This document shows, one piece after another, positions 52,103 to 61,199 of a DNA stretch of 64,000 bases; position 1 is the stretch's first letter; each line of letters begins with the position of its first letter. The translations under genes and the position numbers were made by a program. Source of the DNA: Sulfotelmatobacter sp963788225. GTDB lineage: Bacteria > Acidobacteriota > Terriglobia > Terriglobales > Acidobacteriaceae. Under the pieces are notes generated by a model. That model saw nothing but the letters and a program-made list of their open reading frames with translations, was not told the origin of the DNA and made no database searches. The DNA lies in NCBI GenBank assembly GCA_963788225.1, contig CAWBGI010000002.1, positions 806,001 to 870,000 on the forward strand. The letters run 5' to 3'.

Positions 52103-55100
52103 CGGCCCTTTATGCTTCCTGCCTTCCCGTGTTCCCGCCAACCCTCGATAATCAAATACAGCACTGGGATGAAGAAAAGATTGAGCAGGGTCGACATGAT
52201 CATGCCGCCGAATACGGTTGTGCCCACGGAGTGACGCCCGTTTTCACCCGCTCCCGTGGCGAACACCAGGGGCACGACGCCGAGAATGAACGCTAACGAA
52301 GTCATCAGAATCGGCCGCAAGCGAATGGTTGCCGCTTGCACTGCGGATTCCACCAGCGGTATGCCGCGCTCCCGCAATTGTTCGGCGAACTCCACGATCA
52401 GAATCGCGTTCTTGCTGGAGAGTCCGACCAGCATCACCAGTCCCACCTGGCAGAAAACGTCATTCTGCAAGCCGCGGATGTACTGCGCTCCCAGCGCTCC
52501 CAGCAGCGCCATGGGCACGGCCAGCAGCACGATGAAGGGCAACACAAAGCTCTCATATTGCGCGGAGAGCGTCAGGTACACGACCAGCGTTCCCAAACCA
52601 AACAAGATCAGAGAGGTTCCGCCGGCCTGCAATTCTTCGAGTGACAGCCCCGTCCAACTGTAGCTGAAACCCTGAGGCAGCTTCTTGGATAACTGTTCCA
52701 TGCCCGCGATCGCCTGCCCCGAGCTGTAACCCGGCGCGGCCGAGCCATCGATTTCAGCCGAGCGGAAGAGGTTGTAATGGCTGATCACCTGTGGCGTGGT
52801 GGTTTGCGCGATGCTGATCAAGTTATCCAGAGGCACCATCGCGCCGCTATCGGAGCGCACGTAGTACTGCTTCATGTCTTTCGCTTCCGAGCGGAACTGC
52901 TTGTCCGCCTGCACGTAAACCCGGTACGACCGGTTACTGAAAGTGAAATCGTTCACGTAGGATGAGCCCATGTACACGCCGAGCGTGTCGGTGATCTGCG
53001 ACAGCGGCACATGCAGGCTCTTCGCCTTCTCGCGGTCAATGGTCACCAGATATTGCGGATCGTTCGCGGTGAAGGGCGAGTAGAGCCCCACCAACTCCTT
53101 GTGTTGAGCGGATTGCTCCATCAACCCGCGCGTCGCATTGTAAAGTTCCTCAAGAGTGTGTGCGGACTGATCCTGCAGGATGTACTGAAATCCACCGAAT
53201 TGCCCGAGCCCGTTGATCTCAGGAGGCAGCGCCGCAAAGACGATTGCCCCTGAGACTGAAAACAGCCTCGGACGAATCCGGTTCAGAATAGCCGAAGCGG
53301 TGTGTTCTTCGCCCTTGCGCTGAGAATAAGGCTTGAGAGGAACGAAGATAATGCCCTGGTTCGACGCGCTGCCGGAGAAGCTGAAGCCGGCCACGGAAAA
53401 AGTTCCCTCGGACTCCGGAATATCGCTCAGCAAGGCGGAAACCTGTTTACCGATCGCCTTGGTGTATTCGAGCGATGCGCCGGACGGCGCCTGGACGACA
53501 ATGATCAGGTAACCCTGATCTTCATCCGGAACGAAGCCGGTGGGGACGCGCGTAAATACGAAGTAAGTAAGCCCCAGCCCCGCGAAGAAGACCACAGCCG
53601 CCGCGAACTTGTAATCCAGCAGGTGGTGCAGCAGGCGACGGTAGCCGCGGGTGAGGACGGAGACGCCGTCGTCAAACTTTCGCAGCCACCACCACTTTTC
53701 CCGATGGGGGCCGCTCAGAAAAATCGCCGCCAGCACGGGAGCCAGAGTGAGCGCGTTGAAGGCGGAAATGGCGATGGAAAATGCGATGGTCAGCGCAAAC
53801 TGGCGGAACAGGATGCCGGTCGTCCCGGGAAAGAATGCGACCGGCACAAACACGGCAACCAGCACCAGCGAGGTCGCGATGACGGCGCTGGTAATCTCAG
53901 CCGTGGCGGCAGCCGCCGCTTTATGGGAATCGTGTTCGCCCTCAGCGATGTGGCGCTCAATGTTTTCAATCACGACGATGGCGTCGTCGACGACCAGGCC
54001 GGTGGCCAGCGTGATGCCGAACAATGTCAAAGTGTTGATGGAGAAACCCAGCAACTTCACAAACATGAAGGTGCCGATGAGCGAAACCGGAGTGGCGATG
54101 AAGTGAATCATCGTCGTCCTCCAGTCGCCCAAGAAGATAAAGATCACCAGGATGACCAGCAGGATCGCCCCACCTACCGTGTAGACCACGTCACGAATCG
54201 ATTCCTTCACTGCGTCCGTGACGTCGAATGCCAGCTTGTAGCGCATCCCGGGGGGAAAGTTCTGCGAAAGCCGCTGCAGTTCGGCGATGGCGCGGCGGTC
54301 GACATCGAGAGCGTTCGCGGTGGAAAGCTGCGTGACACCAATGCCGACCGCATCCTGTCCATTGAATTGCAGGTCTGAACTGTAATCTTCCGAGCCCAGT
54401 TCGGCGCGGCCCACATCCCTGAGCCGGACCAAAGTTCCGTCCGCATTGGTCTTCAGAATGATGTTGTCGAACTGGCTGGCTTCGCTGAGCCGCCCCACGG
54501 CCCGCACGCTGATCTGATACTGCTGCCCTTCCTTGGCGGGTTGCTGGCCAACCTGGCCGGCCGCAACTTCCACGTTCTGTTCCGAGAGAGCGCTTATCAC
54601 ATCCGGCGCCGTTAGACCCCGTCCCGCCAAGCGCCCTGGATCAAGCCACAAGCGCATGGAATATTTGCGTTCGCCGAAGACGATCACATCGGCCACGCCC
54701 GGAATGCGCTTCAGCGCGTCCCGGACGTAAATGTCGAGGTAATTGCTCATGAAGAGCGTGTCGTATTTGTTGTTATCGGCGATCACCGCGGCGCCGAATA
54801 CGAAGTTCTCCGAGCTTTTCGCGGTCGTGATTCCAACATTCTTTACGGCGGCGGGCAGGCGTCCTTGCGCCGTGTTGACGCGGTTCTGGATGTCGACGGT
54901 GGCCAGATCGGGATTACGGCTCAGATCAAACGTGACCGTAATGTTGCTCGATCCGTCGTTGCCGCTGGTGGAGGTCATATATTTCATGCCCTCCGCTCCA
55001 TTGATCTGCTGCTCCAGAGGAATGGTGACGGCGCTCTCCACCGTTTGTGCGCTGGCTCCCGTGTAGAAACTGGAAACTCCCACCTGCGGCGGAGCCAGAT

Positions 55101-55212
55101 CGGGAAATTGGGCGATGGGGAGCGTGGGAATCGCGGCTGCGCCCGCCAGAATAATCAGCAGCGCGCAGACTGTCGCAAATACAGGACGCCGGATAAAGAA
55201 TTCAACGAACAT
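52099..55212 (-). CDS. RND efflux transporter, HAE1 family
   Basis: A 1037-residue inner-membrane antiporter of the AcrB/MexB group. Twelve membrane segments and the two large periplasmic loops are implied by length and pattern. The proton-relay aspartates are in GLVVDDAIVVIENIERH, and the N-terminal MFVEFFIRRPVFATVCALL is typical. Closely spaced QQINGAEGMKYMTS matches AcrB porter-domain sequence. It is transcribed after the adaptor gene at 55455-56561. No outer-membrane channel gene (TolC type) is in the window. Substrates are probably hydrophobic toxic compounds; export of the nearby RiPP is possible but unsupported. Confidence 0.95.
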   Translation of the reverse strand: MFVEFFIRRPVFATVCALLIILAGAAAIPTLPIAQFPDLAPPQVGVSSFYTGASAQTVESAVTIPLEQQINGAEGMKYMTSTSGNDGSSNITVTFDLSRNPDLATVDIQNRVNTAQGRLPAAVKNVGITTAKSSENFVFGAAVIADNNKYDTLFMSNYLDIYVRDALKRIPGVADVIVFGERKYSMRLWLDPGRLAGRGLTAPDVISALSEQNVEVAAGQVGQQPAKEGQQYQISVRAVGRLSEASQFDNIILKTNADGTLVRLRDVGRAELGSEDYSSDLQFNGQDAVGIGVTQLSTANALDVDRRAIAELQRLSQNFPPGMRYKLAFDVTDAVKESIRDVVYTVGGAILLVILVIFIFLGDWRTTMIHFIATPVSLIGTFMFVKLLGFSINTLTLFGITLATGLVVDDAIVVIENIERHIAEGEHDSHKAAAAATAEITSAVIATSLVLVAVFVPVAFFPGTTGILFRQFALTIAFSIAISAFNALTLAPVLAAIFLSGPHREKWWWLRKFDDGVSVLTRGYRRLLHHLLDYKFAAAVVFFAGLGLTYFVFTRVPTGFVPDEDQGYLIIVVQAPSGASLEYTKAIGKQVSALLSDIPESEGTFSVAGFSFSGSASNQGIIFVPLKPYSQRKGEEHTASAILNRIRPRLFSVSGAIVFAALPPEINGLGQFGGFQYILQDQSAHTLEELYNATRGLMEQSAQHKELVGLYSPFTANDPQYLVTIDREKAKSLHVPLSQITDTLGVYMGSSYVNDFTFSNRSYRVYVQADKQFRSEAKDMKQYYVRSDSGAMVPLDNLISIAQTTTPQVISHYNLFRSAEIDGSAAPGYSSGQAIAGMEQLSKKLPQGFSYSWTGLSLEELQAGGTSLILFGLGTLVVYLTLSAQYESFVLPFIVLLAVPMALLGALGAQYIRGLQNDVFCQVGLVMLVGLSSKNAILIVEFAEQLRERGIPLVESAVQAATIRLRPILMTSLAFILGVVPLVFATGAGENGRHSVGTTVFGGMIMSTLLNLFFIPVLYLIIEGWREHGKAGSIKGR

Positions 55213-55454
55213 AAGGAATTAGGCTTCGGGCTTCGGCTTTCGGGCTTCGGGCTTCGGCTCAAGCAATTAGCAATTAGAAATCGGCAATTGGCACTCAGCG
55301 CTCGGCCAGTCCAACAGCTTCCCGGGATTGGGCTACACCTTCCCCGGCTAATTGCTAACTGCTAATTGCTGACTCCTGAATTACCAGAACACTGCGACCT
55401 AAGAGCCGAGGCCCGAAGCCCGAAAGCCGAAGCCCAGAGGCCGAAAGCCCGACT
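55213..55454. repeat. Inverted pair of CTTCGGG-type arrays between pump and adaptor
   Basis: No gene. At about 55219-55260 there are repeats of GGCTTCGGGCTTCGGCTTTC, and at about 55405-55452 the inverse (CCGAAGCCCGAAAGCCGAAG). Between them, AAGCAATTAGCAATTAG and GCTAATTGCTAACTGCTAATTGC form a second inverted set. The whole 240 bp could fold into a large cruciform in the transcript of the adaptor-pump operon. Confidence 0.65.
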
Positions 55455-56561
55455 CTAGCTCTGCGGAATGACCGGCGCACCATCCAGCAGGAACTGGGTT
55501 CCCGAGACGATCACTTTGTCGCCGGGTTTGAGGCCCTCCTGGACTTCATAATCGTTCCCCACGGTCTGGCCTATCTTCAGCGGCTTCTGTCGCGCCACGT
55601 AGGAACCGCCCTTCTGCGGCTCGGCCACGAAGGCAAAGTACTGACCTGCCAGCCGCGACACGGCCAGAATCGGCACCTGCGGGTTCTGGTGCGTTCCCCA
55701 CACAATGCGAGCGCGGATGAATTGCGACTGGCGCAGCAAGTCTTTGCTGTTGGGGATGCGCGCTTTCACCAGCACCGTCTGTGTCGTGTTGTCCACCTCC
55801 GGCGAAACGAAGCTCACGCGAGTGTCAGCCAGCACTTTGCCGTCGCTATCCAGCACCTGCACCGGCAGGTCCAACTTGAGTTGCGAGGAGCGCTCCACCG
55901 GCACATACACGTAGACTTCAAGACTGCCGGGCTTGTCCACGGTGGTGAGTTGGGTCGTGACCGCGACCCGGTCGCCGACGCGCACCGGAATGTCACCGAC
56001 AATTCCGCTCCAGGGCGCAACCACGCGGTAGTAATGCAGTTGCACTTGCTGCTCGCGCACTTGAGCATCGAGCGAGTCCATTTGGGCCTGAGCCGACTCC
56101 ATCGCGGTCTTGGCCTGGTCGAGATCCTGCTTGCTCACAACTCCCGCGGCATAGAGTCCCTGGGCGCGCACATACTGCTGCTTGGCATAACTCAGGTTCG
56201 CCTGCTGCGCCGCTCGCGCACTTTCCTGGCTCTTGACCGTGGCTTGCTGCTTGAGCGGATCGATTTCCATCAGCGGCGCGCCGGCGCTGACCGCCTCGCC
56301 GGAGCGCACGAAGATCTTAACGATCTGACCCTCTACTTGCGGCATCATCACGGCAGAATCGCGCGACTTCAGCGTGGCCACGTATTCGCTGGCGTCATTC
56401 ACGGCGGTAGGGCGCGCCTCTTGCACTTTCACCGGCATAGCGGGGACGCCGCCGGCCGCCTGAGCACTCGGCTCGGCGTGGCTCGAGCACGCGAGGGTCG
56501 CTCCGCTGGCCGAAAGCGCTACAAGTAGAAGGCTCCGGGATAAATGATCACGAAATTTCAT
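55455..56561 (-). CDS. RND periplasmic adaptor lipoprotein (HlyD/AcrA family)
   Basis: A 368-residue adaptor that bridges the RND pump and an outer-membrane channel. The ATG at 56561 gives a signal peptide ending in the lipobox TLAC; an alternative Met lies two codons upstream (56567). The barrel-sandwich/lipoyl part shows EGQIVKIFVRSGEAVSAG, a long coiled-coil hairpin (about 95-170, KSQESARAAQQANLSYAKQQ), then the beta barrel (APWSGIVGDIPVRVGDRV). The C-terminal domain matches AcrA-type adaptors. Upstream of the pump gene on the same strand, separated by 242 bp of repeats. Confidence 0.92.
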   Translation of the reverse strand: MKFRDHLSRSLLLVALSASGATLACSSHAEPSAQAAGGVPAMPVKVQEARPTAVNDASEYVATLKSRDSAVMMPQVEGQIVKIFVRSGEAVSAGAPLMEIDPLKQQATVKSQESARAAQQANLSYAKQQYVRAQGLYAAGVVSKQDLDQAKTAMESAQAQMDSLDAQVREQQVQLHYYRVVAPWSGIVGDIPVRVGDRVAVTTQLTTVDKPGSLEVYVYVPVERSSQLKLDLPVQVLDSDGKVLADTRVSFVSPEVDNTTQTVLVKARIPNSKDLLRQSQFIRARIVWGTHQNPQVPILAVSRLAGQYFAFVAEPQKGGSYVARQKPLKIGQTVGNDYEVQEGLKPGDKVIVSGTQFLLDGAPVIPQS

Positions 56562-56845
56562 CAACATGAATTTACCATTGAACCGCCCAGCCGAGCGCGA
56601 CGAGTTGGCTGTCGTCCGAACGGCGAGGTTCCCAGGCGGACTGCTCCGCCACATTAGACGAGGGCGCCATCCGGGTGGTTAGCCTCCGGTCAGAAGATAA
56701 AGATTATTGGGAGCTTCATTCGGACGCAAAATAATCGCCGCACGCCAGTGAACAAATGGAGAAGGCCGGAAAAAGCGGACTGAAGCGCAATTGAACTGCG
56801 GCCCTTCGTCCTTCGAGCATTCCACTTCTGCTACATTGTTGCCCT

Positions 56846-57898
56846 ATGGAGAAGACTCCCGCCCAGCCCTTCCGCGGCTTTGCCAGCGACAACAACGCCG
56901 GCGTGCATCCTGAAATTCTGGAGGCCATAGCCCGCGTGAACCAGGGCCACGTGGTCGCCTACGGCGACGATGCCTACACGCGTTCGGCAGTCAAGAAATT
57001 CGAAGAGCACTTCGGACCGGACATCGCCGTCTTTTTTACATTTAACGGAACGGGGGCGAATGTCTTGAGCCTGCAAGCCCTGACCCGGTCGTTTCACTCG
57101 ATCCTATGCAGCGATTATGCCCACATCTATACCGACGAATGCGGCGCGCCGGAAAAACACACGGGCTGCAAGCTGATCCCGCTGCCGCATCTGGATGGCA
57201 AGATCACGCTGGAATCCGTTCGCCACGCCTACCACGGCATCGGCGATCAACATCACTCGCAGCCCCGCGGCATCTCGATCACACAGGCCACGGAGATGGG
57301 CACCGTGTACCACCCGGAAGAAATTCAGGCGCTCGCCCGCTTCGCACACGAGCGCGGCATGTTCCTGCACATGGATGGCGCGCGCATCGCTAATGCCGCG
57401 GCCTCGCTCGGCCAAACGCTGCGCCAGGCTACCCGCGATTTAGGCGTGGACGTGCTCACTTTCGGTGGCACGAAGAATGGAATTCTGGGCGGCGAAGCGG
57501 TGGTGTTTTTTCGCCCCGAAGACGGCCAGAACTTCCTCTACCTGCGCAAGCAAAGCATGCAATTGGCCTCGAAGATGCGCTTCATCGCAGCGCAATTCGA
57601 GGCTCTGCTGACCAACGACCTTTGGCGGCGCAGCGCCGAACACGCTAACCGCATGACTCGTGCGCTGGAAAAAGAACTCCGCCGCATCCCCGGAGTCAAA
57701 GTTGTTTGGAAGGTCGAGGCCAACGGGGTCTTCTGCCAGATCCCGCGCCACGCCATCGATAAGATCAAACAGCAATATTTTTTCTACGTTTGGATCGAGG
57801 AAGAATCGATCGTGCGCTGGATGTGCTCGTTTGACACCACGGAAGACGACATCCGTAAGTTTGTCGAGGTGGTTGCGGAGGCGGTGAAAGGCGGATGA
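56846..57898 (+). CDS. ltaE: Low-specificity L-threonine aldolase
   Basis: A 350-residue PLP enzyme of the threonine aldolase / beta-eliminating lyase group; it cleaves threonine or allo-threonine to glycine and acetaldehyde. Key features: RGFASDNNAGVHPEIL, GTGANVLSLQALTRS, MDGARIANAA, and the PLP lysine in LTFGGTKNGILGGEA. Length is usual. It is a single gene divergent from the pump adaptor. Specificity among L-allo-Thr, Thr and phenylserine cannot be judged. Confidence 0.9.
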   Translation: MEKTPAQPFRGFASDNNAGVHPEILEAIARVNQGHVVAYGDDAYTRSAVKKFEEHFGPDIAVFFTFNGTGANVLSLQALTRSFHSILCSDYAHIYTDECGAPEKHTGCKLIPLPHLDGKITLESVRHAYHGIGDQHHSQPRGISITQATEMGTVYHPEEIQALARFAHERGMFLHMDGARIANAAASLGQTLRQATRDLGVDVLTFGGTKNGILGGEAVVFFRPEDGQNFLYLRKQSMQLASKMRFIAAQFEALLTNDLWRRSAEHANRMTRALEKELRRIPGVKVVWKVEANGVFCQIPRHAIDKIKQQYFFYVWIEEESIVRWMCSFDTTEDDIRKFVEVVAEAVKGG

Positions 57899-58010
57899 GC
57901 GGTTCTCGACTCCCCGCTTGACGGTTGCTTTTTGCCCCACCTTTGACTAAATTTAGCATTCGCTCACTGCTTAAGCATTCAACCGGGTTGCTGGATCCCA
58001 GGAGTTCTTG

Positions 58011-58661
58011 ATGAGCCGGAAGTGGTTCAGCCTTTGCGCTCTTATCGCTGTCGCGGCGTTTTTCTTCAATCTTTCCAGCTGCGGATTTAACCAGCATCTG
58101 ACTTCGATCTCGATCACGCCAACCGGAGCCATGTTCGGAGCAGTCGATAACACCCTTTTTGTAAACTTCACGGCCTCGGGAACCTACGCTCATCCGCCGG
58201 AAACCAAGGACATTACGAATCTCGTGACCTGGGTGTCGGACACGCCGCAAGTGGCTCAGGTCACCAGCGCGGGAGCAGTCAGCCCCAACACAAACTGCGG
58301 ATCGGCAAACGTTTATGCCACGTACTATGACAACCCCAGTCAGGTCACCAGCAACGAAGCCCACATTATCGTAAACGGCCCAGCCGCTTTGGGCTGCACG
58401 CCGGCCGGTCCCCAGCCGATTCTCACGGTCGACTTTGCCGGTTTGGGCACGGGAACCGTCACGGGCGCAATCAATTGCTCGAGCCCGTCGTCTTGCAGCG
58501 AACAATTCACTACCGGGCAGACAGTTACGCTGACGGCAGCTCCCACTGGCGGATCGATGTTTGAGGGTTGGAGCAACTGCACCTCGACCAGCGGGCCCAA
58601 TAGCTCGGTTTGCAGCGTCACCGTCGAAATCAGCACCACCGTGACCGCTACTTTCAATTAA
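58011..58661 (+). CDS. Lipoprotein with Ig-like and InlB-B-type domains
   Basis: A 216-residue exported lipoprotein. The ATG at 58011 has GGAG 6 bases upstream; a TTG at 58008 is not needed. The lipobox is LSSC. The mature part has a bacterial Ig-like (Big2) segment (SISITPTGAMFGAVDN, then ITNLVTWVSDTPQVAQVTSA) and a C-terminal InlB-type repeat (PTGGSMFEGWSNCTSTSG, STTVTATFN). About six paired cysteines suggest disulfides. An adhesin-like or structural surface role is an inference. Confidence 0.82.
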   Translation: MSRKWFSLCALIAVAAFFFNLSSCGFNQHLTSISITPTGAMFGAVDNTLFVNFTASGTYAHPPETKDITNLVTWVSDTPQVAQVTSAGAVSPNTNCGSANVYATYYDNPSQVTSNEAHIIVNGPAALGCTPAGPQPILTVDFAGLGTGTVTGAINCSSPSSCSEQFTTGQTVTLTAAPTGGSMFEGWSNCTSTSGPNSSVCSVTVEISTTVTATFN

Positions 58662-58691
58662 ATGCCGGGGCGCTGAGCCGCAGCCGTGCGG

Positions 58692-58859
58692 TTACTCGCC
58701 CTCACCGAGCAGCTTCCCGAGCGTGGGCTTGTGCTTCTCCGCTTTCTTGTTCTTGTGCGGAACGACTTTCTCGGCAGGGGGTGCGCCGACGCGCTCACGC
58801 GCCAACTCTTTTACCGCCTGCACCGCGCGAAACCGCTTCACCTTTTTCTTGCGCGCCAT
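58692..58859 (-). CDS. Small basic protein
   Basis: A 55-residue Lys/Arg-rich protein starting at 58859 (MARKKKVKRFRAV). The start at 58880 adds seven residues but lacks a ribosome-binding site. The sequence (ELARERVGAPPAEKVVPHKN, then KHKPTLGKLLGEGE) is non-repetitive and charged, as in ribosome- or nucleic-acid-binding small proteins. Convergent with the preceding lipoprotein gene. No family recognised; function unknown. Confidence 0.55.
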   Translation of the reverse strand: MARKKKVKRFRAVQAVKELARERVGAPPAEKVVPHKNKKAEKHKPTLGKLLGEGE

Positions 58860-58999
58860 TTTCCCGGTGGACCCTGACATTCATGTTGCCATAGCTTGTA
58901 GCGTGCCGACCATGCAATAATCGTGATTTGCAGGTCAAGTTGTTGGTTAAAGTGGTGTTGGCCAACGACCAACGACGAACGGCCAACGACGATTTCATT

Positions 59000-59275
59000 A
59001 TGGAAGAACGCGATTTTTTCGACGAGAGCACGCAGAAGAAACCGGCAACGCTGAACTGTCCCCACTGCCACCAGCCCGCCGAGTACGAAGTCACCTGGGT
59101 GGTGCGCACCAAGAAACGCCAGCTTGCCGGCCGCGCCGACGAGCGCGACCGCGCCCGCTTCGCCAAAGCCCGCTCCTACATGCTGCGCAAAGATGACCTG
59201 ATGGGTTGCAAAAATATGCGCTGCCGCAAGCGCTTTGAAATCTCCGGCGTACAGTCGGTGGTCTTCACCGAATAG
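59000..59275 (+). CDS. Small zinc-ribbon protein
   Basis: A 91-residue protein with two CxxC-type pairs: NCPHCHQPAEYEV and MGCKNMRCRKRFEI, suggesting one zinc ribbon split by a basic helix (RTKKRQLAGRADERDRARFA). ATG at 59000. It lies upstream of the ETF genes but is separated by 90 bp. Function unknown; perhaps nucleic-acid or protein binding. Confidence 0.65.
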   Translation: MEERDFFDESTQKKPATLNCPHCHQPAEYEVTWVVRTKKRQLAGRADERDRARFAKARSYMLRKDDLMGCKNMRCRKRFEISGVQSVVFTE

Positions 59276-59365
59276 TTTGGCGGGCTACTCCCAATTGTTC
59301 TCCGTTCATTTATACTTATCGGTTTTCCTGTTGCCCCGAAGCCACAGGGATGAAGGAGTCCTGTT

Positions 59366-60136
59366 TTGAAAATCCTGGTTTGCATGAAGCAGGTGCCGCA
59401 AAAAGACGCACCGCTCAAGCTCAACGAAACCGCCGCCTGGATCCGCGAAGACGTCTCGTATGAAGTGAACGAGCCGGACGCCTTCGCGCTGGAAGAGGCG
59501 CTGCGCCAGAAAGAAAAGCATACGGGAGAAGTGGTGGTCATCACTTCCGGCCCGGCGCGCGCGCAGCAGGTGTTGCGCGAAGCCCTGGCTAAGGGCGCGG
59601 ACCGCGCCATTCATCTTGAGGACAACGCCTTCGTCGGCCTCGATGCCTTCAACACCGCCAAGGCCTTCGCCGCCGCCATCAAAGACGAAAAGTTCGATCT
59701 GATCTTCACTGGCCTGCAATCCGACGATTACGGCTACGCGCAGACCGGCGTGATCCTGGCAGAGCTGCTGGGCTGGCCGCACGCCACCATCATCATGCAG
59801 ATCGAGAAAAACGACGCCGGCATCCGCGTGAAGCGCGAACTGGAAGCCGGATTCTTCCAGTTCGTCGACATGCCGCTGCCCGCCGTGCTCACGATTCAAT
59901 CCGGCATCAACAAGCTGCGCTACGCCACGCTGATCGGCATCAAGCAGGCGAAGAATAAGCCCATTCGCAAAGTAGCGCTGGCTGAGGTGCAGTCGGCAAT
60001 CGGCGAGAACCTGCAAAAAATTGAACGCCTCTACGTGCCGCAAAAAACAAAGAAGACCGAGCACATCGAAGGCTCGCCAGCCGAGATCGCAAAGAAGCTG
60101 GTCGACAAACTGCGCAACGAACTGCGCGTGCTGTAA
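59366..60136 (+). CDS. etfB: Electron transfer flavoprotein beta subunit
   Basis: A 256-residue ETF beta subunit. It binds AMP, and with EtfA forms the FAD-containing heterodimer that takes electrons from acyl-CoA and other dehydrogenases. The start is TTG at 59366 with AAGGAG 7 bases upstream. Recognisable are ILVCMKQVPQKDAPLKLN, EVVVITSGPARAQQVLREAL, GADRAIHLED, FTGLQSDDYGYAQTGVILAE and VQSGINKLRYATL. It is the first gene of etfB-etfA-ETF-QO. Confidence 0.95.
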   Translation: MKILVCMKQVPQKDAPLKLNETAAWIREDVSYEVNEPDAFALEEALRQKEKHTGEVVVITSGPARAQQVLREALAKGADRAIHLEDNAFVGLDAFNTAKAFAAAIKDEKFDLIFTGLQSDDYGYAQTGVILAELLGWPHATIIMQIEKNDAGIRVKRELEAGFFQFVDMPLPAVLTIQSGINKLRYATLIGIKQAKNKPIRKVALAEVQSAIGENLQKIERLYVPQKTKKTEHIEGSPAEIAKKLVDKLRNELRVL

Positions 60137-60143
60137 ACGTAGC

Positions 60144-60160
60144 GCCGGCGTCCCGCCGGC
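60144..60160. repeat. GCCGGCG hairpin between etfB and etfA
   Basis: GCCGGCG - TCC - CGCCGGC, a 7-bp stem followed by TTTATTG. It may be an intercistronic attenuator or a common intergenic repeat. A degenerate tandem AGCTAGAAGCTAGGAGCTAG (60170-60190) follows, next to the etfA start. Confidence 0.55.
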
Positions 60161-60200
60161 TTTATTGTGAGCTAGAAGCTAGGAGCTAGAAGCTGCCCTT

Positions 60201-61196
60201 ATGCCCGATACCATCTTAGTAGTCGTCGAACAACGCGAAGGCAAACTCAATCGCGTCTCCTGGGAAACCATCGCTGCCGGCCAGGCCATCGCCGCCGCCA
60301 CGGGTTGGACTCTCGAAGCCGCCGTCGTTGGAGGCACAGCCTCTGCCTTCGCCGCCGAAGTCGCCGCCAAGAAAGTCGCGAAGGTCTACGCAGTCGAATC
60401 GCCCAAGCTTGAGCCTTACACGCCCGACGCCTTCGCCGCCGCGCTGAAGCAACTCCTTACCGCGAAGCAACCCAAGCTCGTGCTCATGCCGCACACCTAC
60501 CAGGTGCGCGACTTCGTCCCCAAGCTCGCCACGGCCATGGGACGCGCCGTCATCAGCGACTGCATCGGCTTCAAGCACGAAAACGGCAAGCTGCTCTTTA
60601 CCCGCCAGATGTTCCAGGGCAAGTTCGCCGCCGACGTCAGCTTCGCTTCCGGCGCCCCATGGTTCGCCACGTTCCAGAATGGTGCATTTCGTGGAGACAA
60701 AGCCGAAGACGGCACCAGCCCCGCCCCAGTTGAAACCATCACGGCCGACATTGCGGATGGCGTAATTCGCAACAAACCGCAGGAAGTATTCAAAGAAGCG
60801 AAGCAGGCCGTTGACCTGACGCAGGCCGAAATTATCGTGTCGGTAGGCCGCGGCATCAAGGAGCAGAAAAATCTCGACTTAGTGAAGCAACTCGCCGACG
60901 CCTTAGGCGGCGAACTCGCGGCCTCGCGCCCCATCTGCGACAACGGTTGGCTCCCCATGGACCGCCAGATCGGCTCGTCGGGCCAAACCGTCGCGCCCAA
61001 GCTGTATTTAGCCCTCGGCATCAGCGGCGCGATTCAGCACATCGTCGGTATGAAGGGTTCGAAGACCATCATTGCAGTCAATAAGGATTCCGAGGCGCCG
61101 ATCTTTGAGATTGCCGATTACGCCATCGTGGGGAATCTGTTCGACATCGTGCCGCCGTTGACTGAGGAAGTGAAGAAGGTAAGGGCGGGAAGCTAG
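60201..61196 (+). CDS. etfA: Electron transfer flavoprotein alpha subunit
   Basis: A 331-residue ETF alpha subunit that binds FAD. The C-terminal FAD region is classical: GRGIKEQKNLDLVKQLADAL, SRPICDNGWLPMDRQIGSSG, and APKLYLALGISGAIQHIVGM, then AVNKDSEAPIFEIADY. Electrons go on to the quinone oxidoreductase encoded next. The start is the ATG at 60201. It ends 3 bases before the next start, so co-transcription is certain. Confidence 0.95.
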   Translation: MPDTILVVVEQREGKLNRVSWETIAAGQAIAAATGWTLEAAVVGGTASAFAAEVAAKKVAKVYAVESPKLEPYTPDAFAAALKQLLTAKQPKLVLMPHTYQVRDFVPKLATAMGRAVISDCIGFKHENGKLLFTRQMFQGKFAADVSFASGAPWFATFQNGAFRGDKAEDGTSPAPVETITADIADGVIRNKPQEVFKEAKQAVDLTQAEIIVSVGRGIKEQKNLDLVKQLADALGGELAASRPICDNGWLPMDRQIGSSGQTVAPKLYLALGISGAIQHIVGMKGSKTIIAVNKDSEAPIFEIADYAIVGNLFDIVPPLTEEVKKVRAGS

Positions 61197-61199
61197 CAC

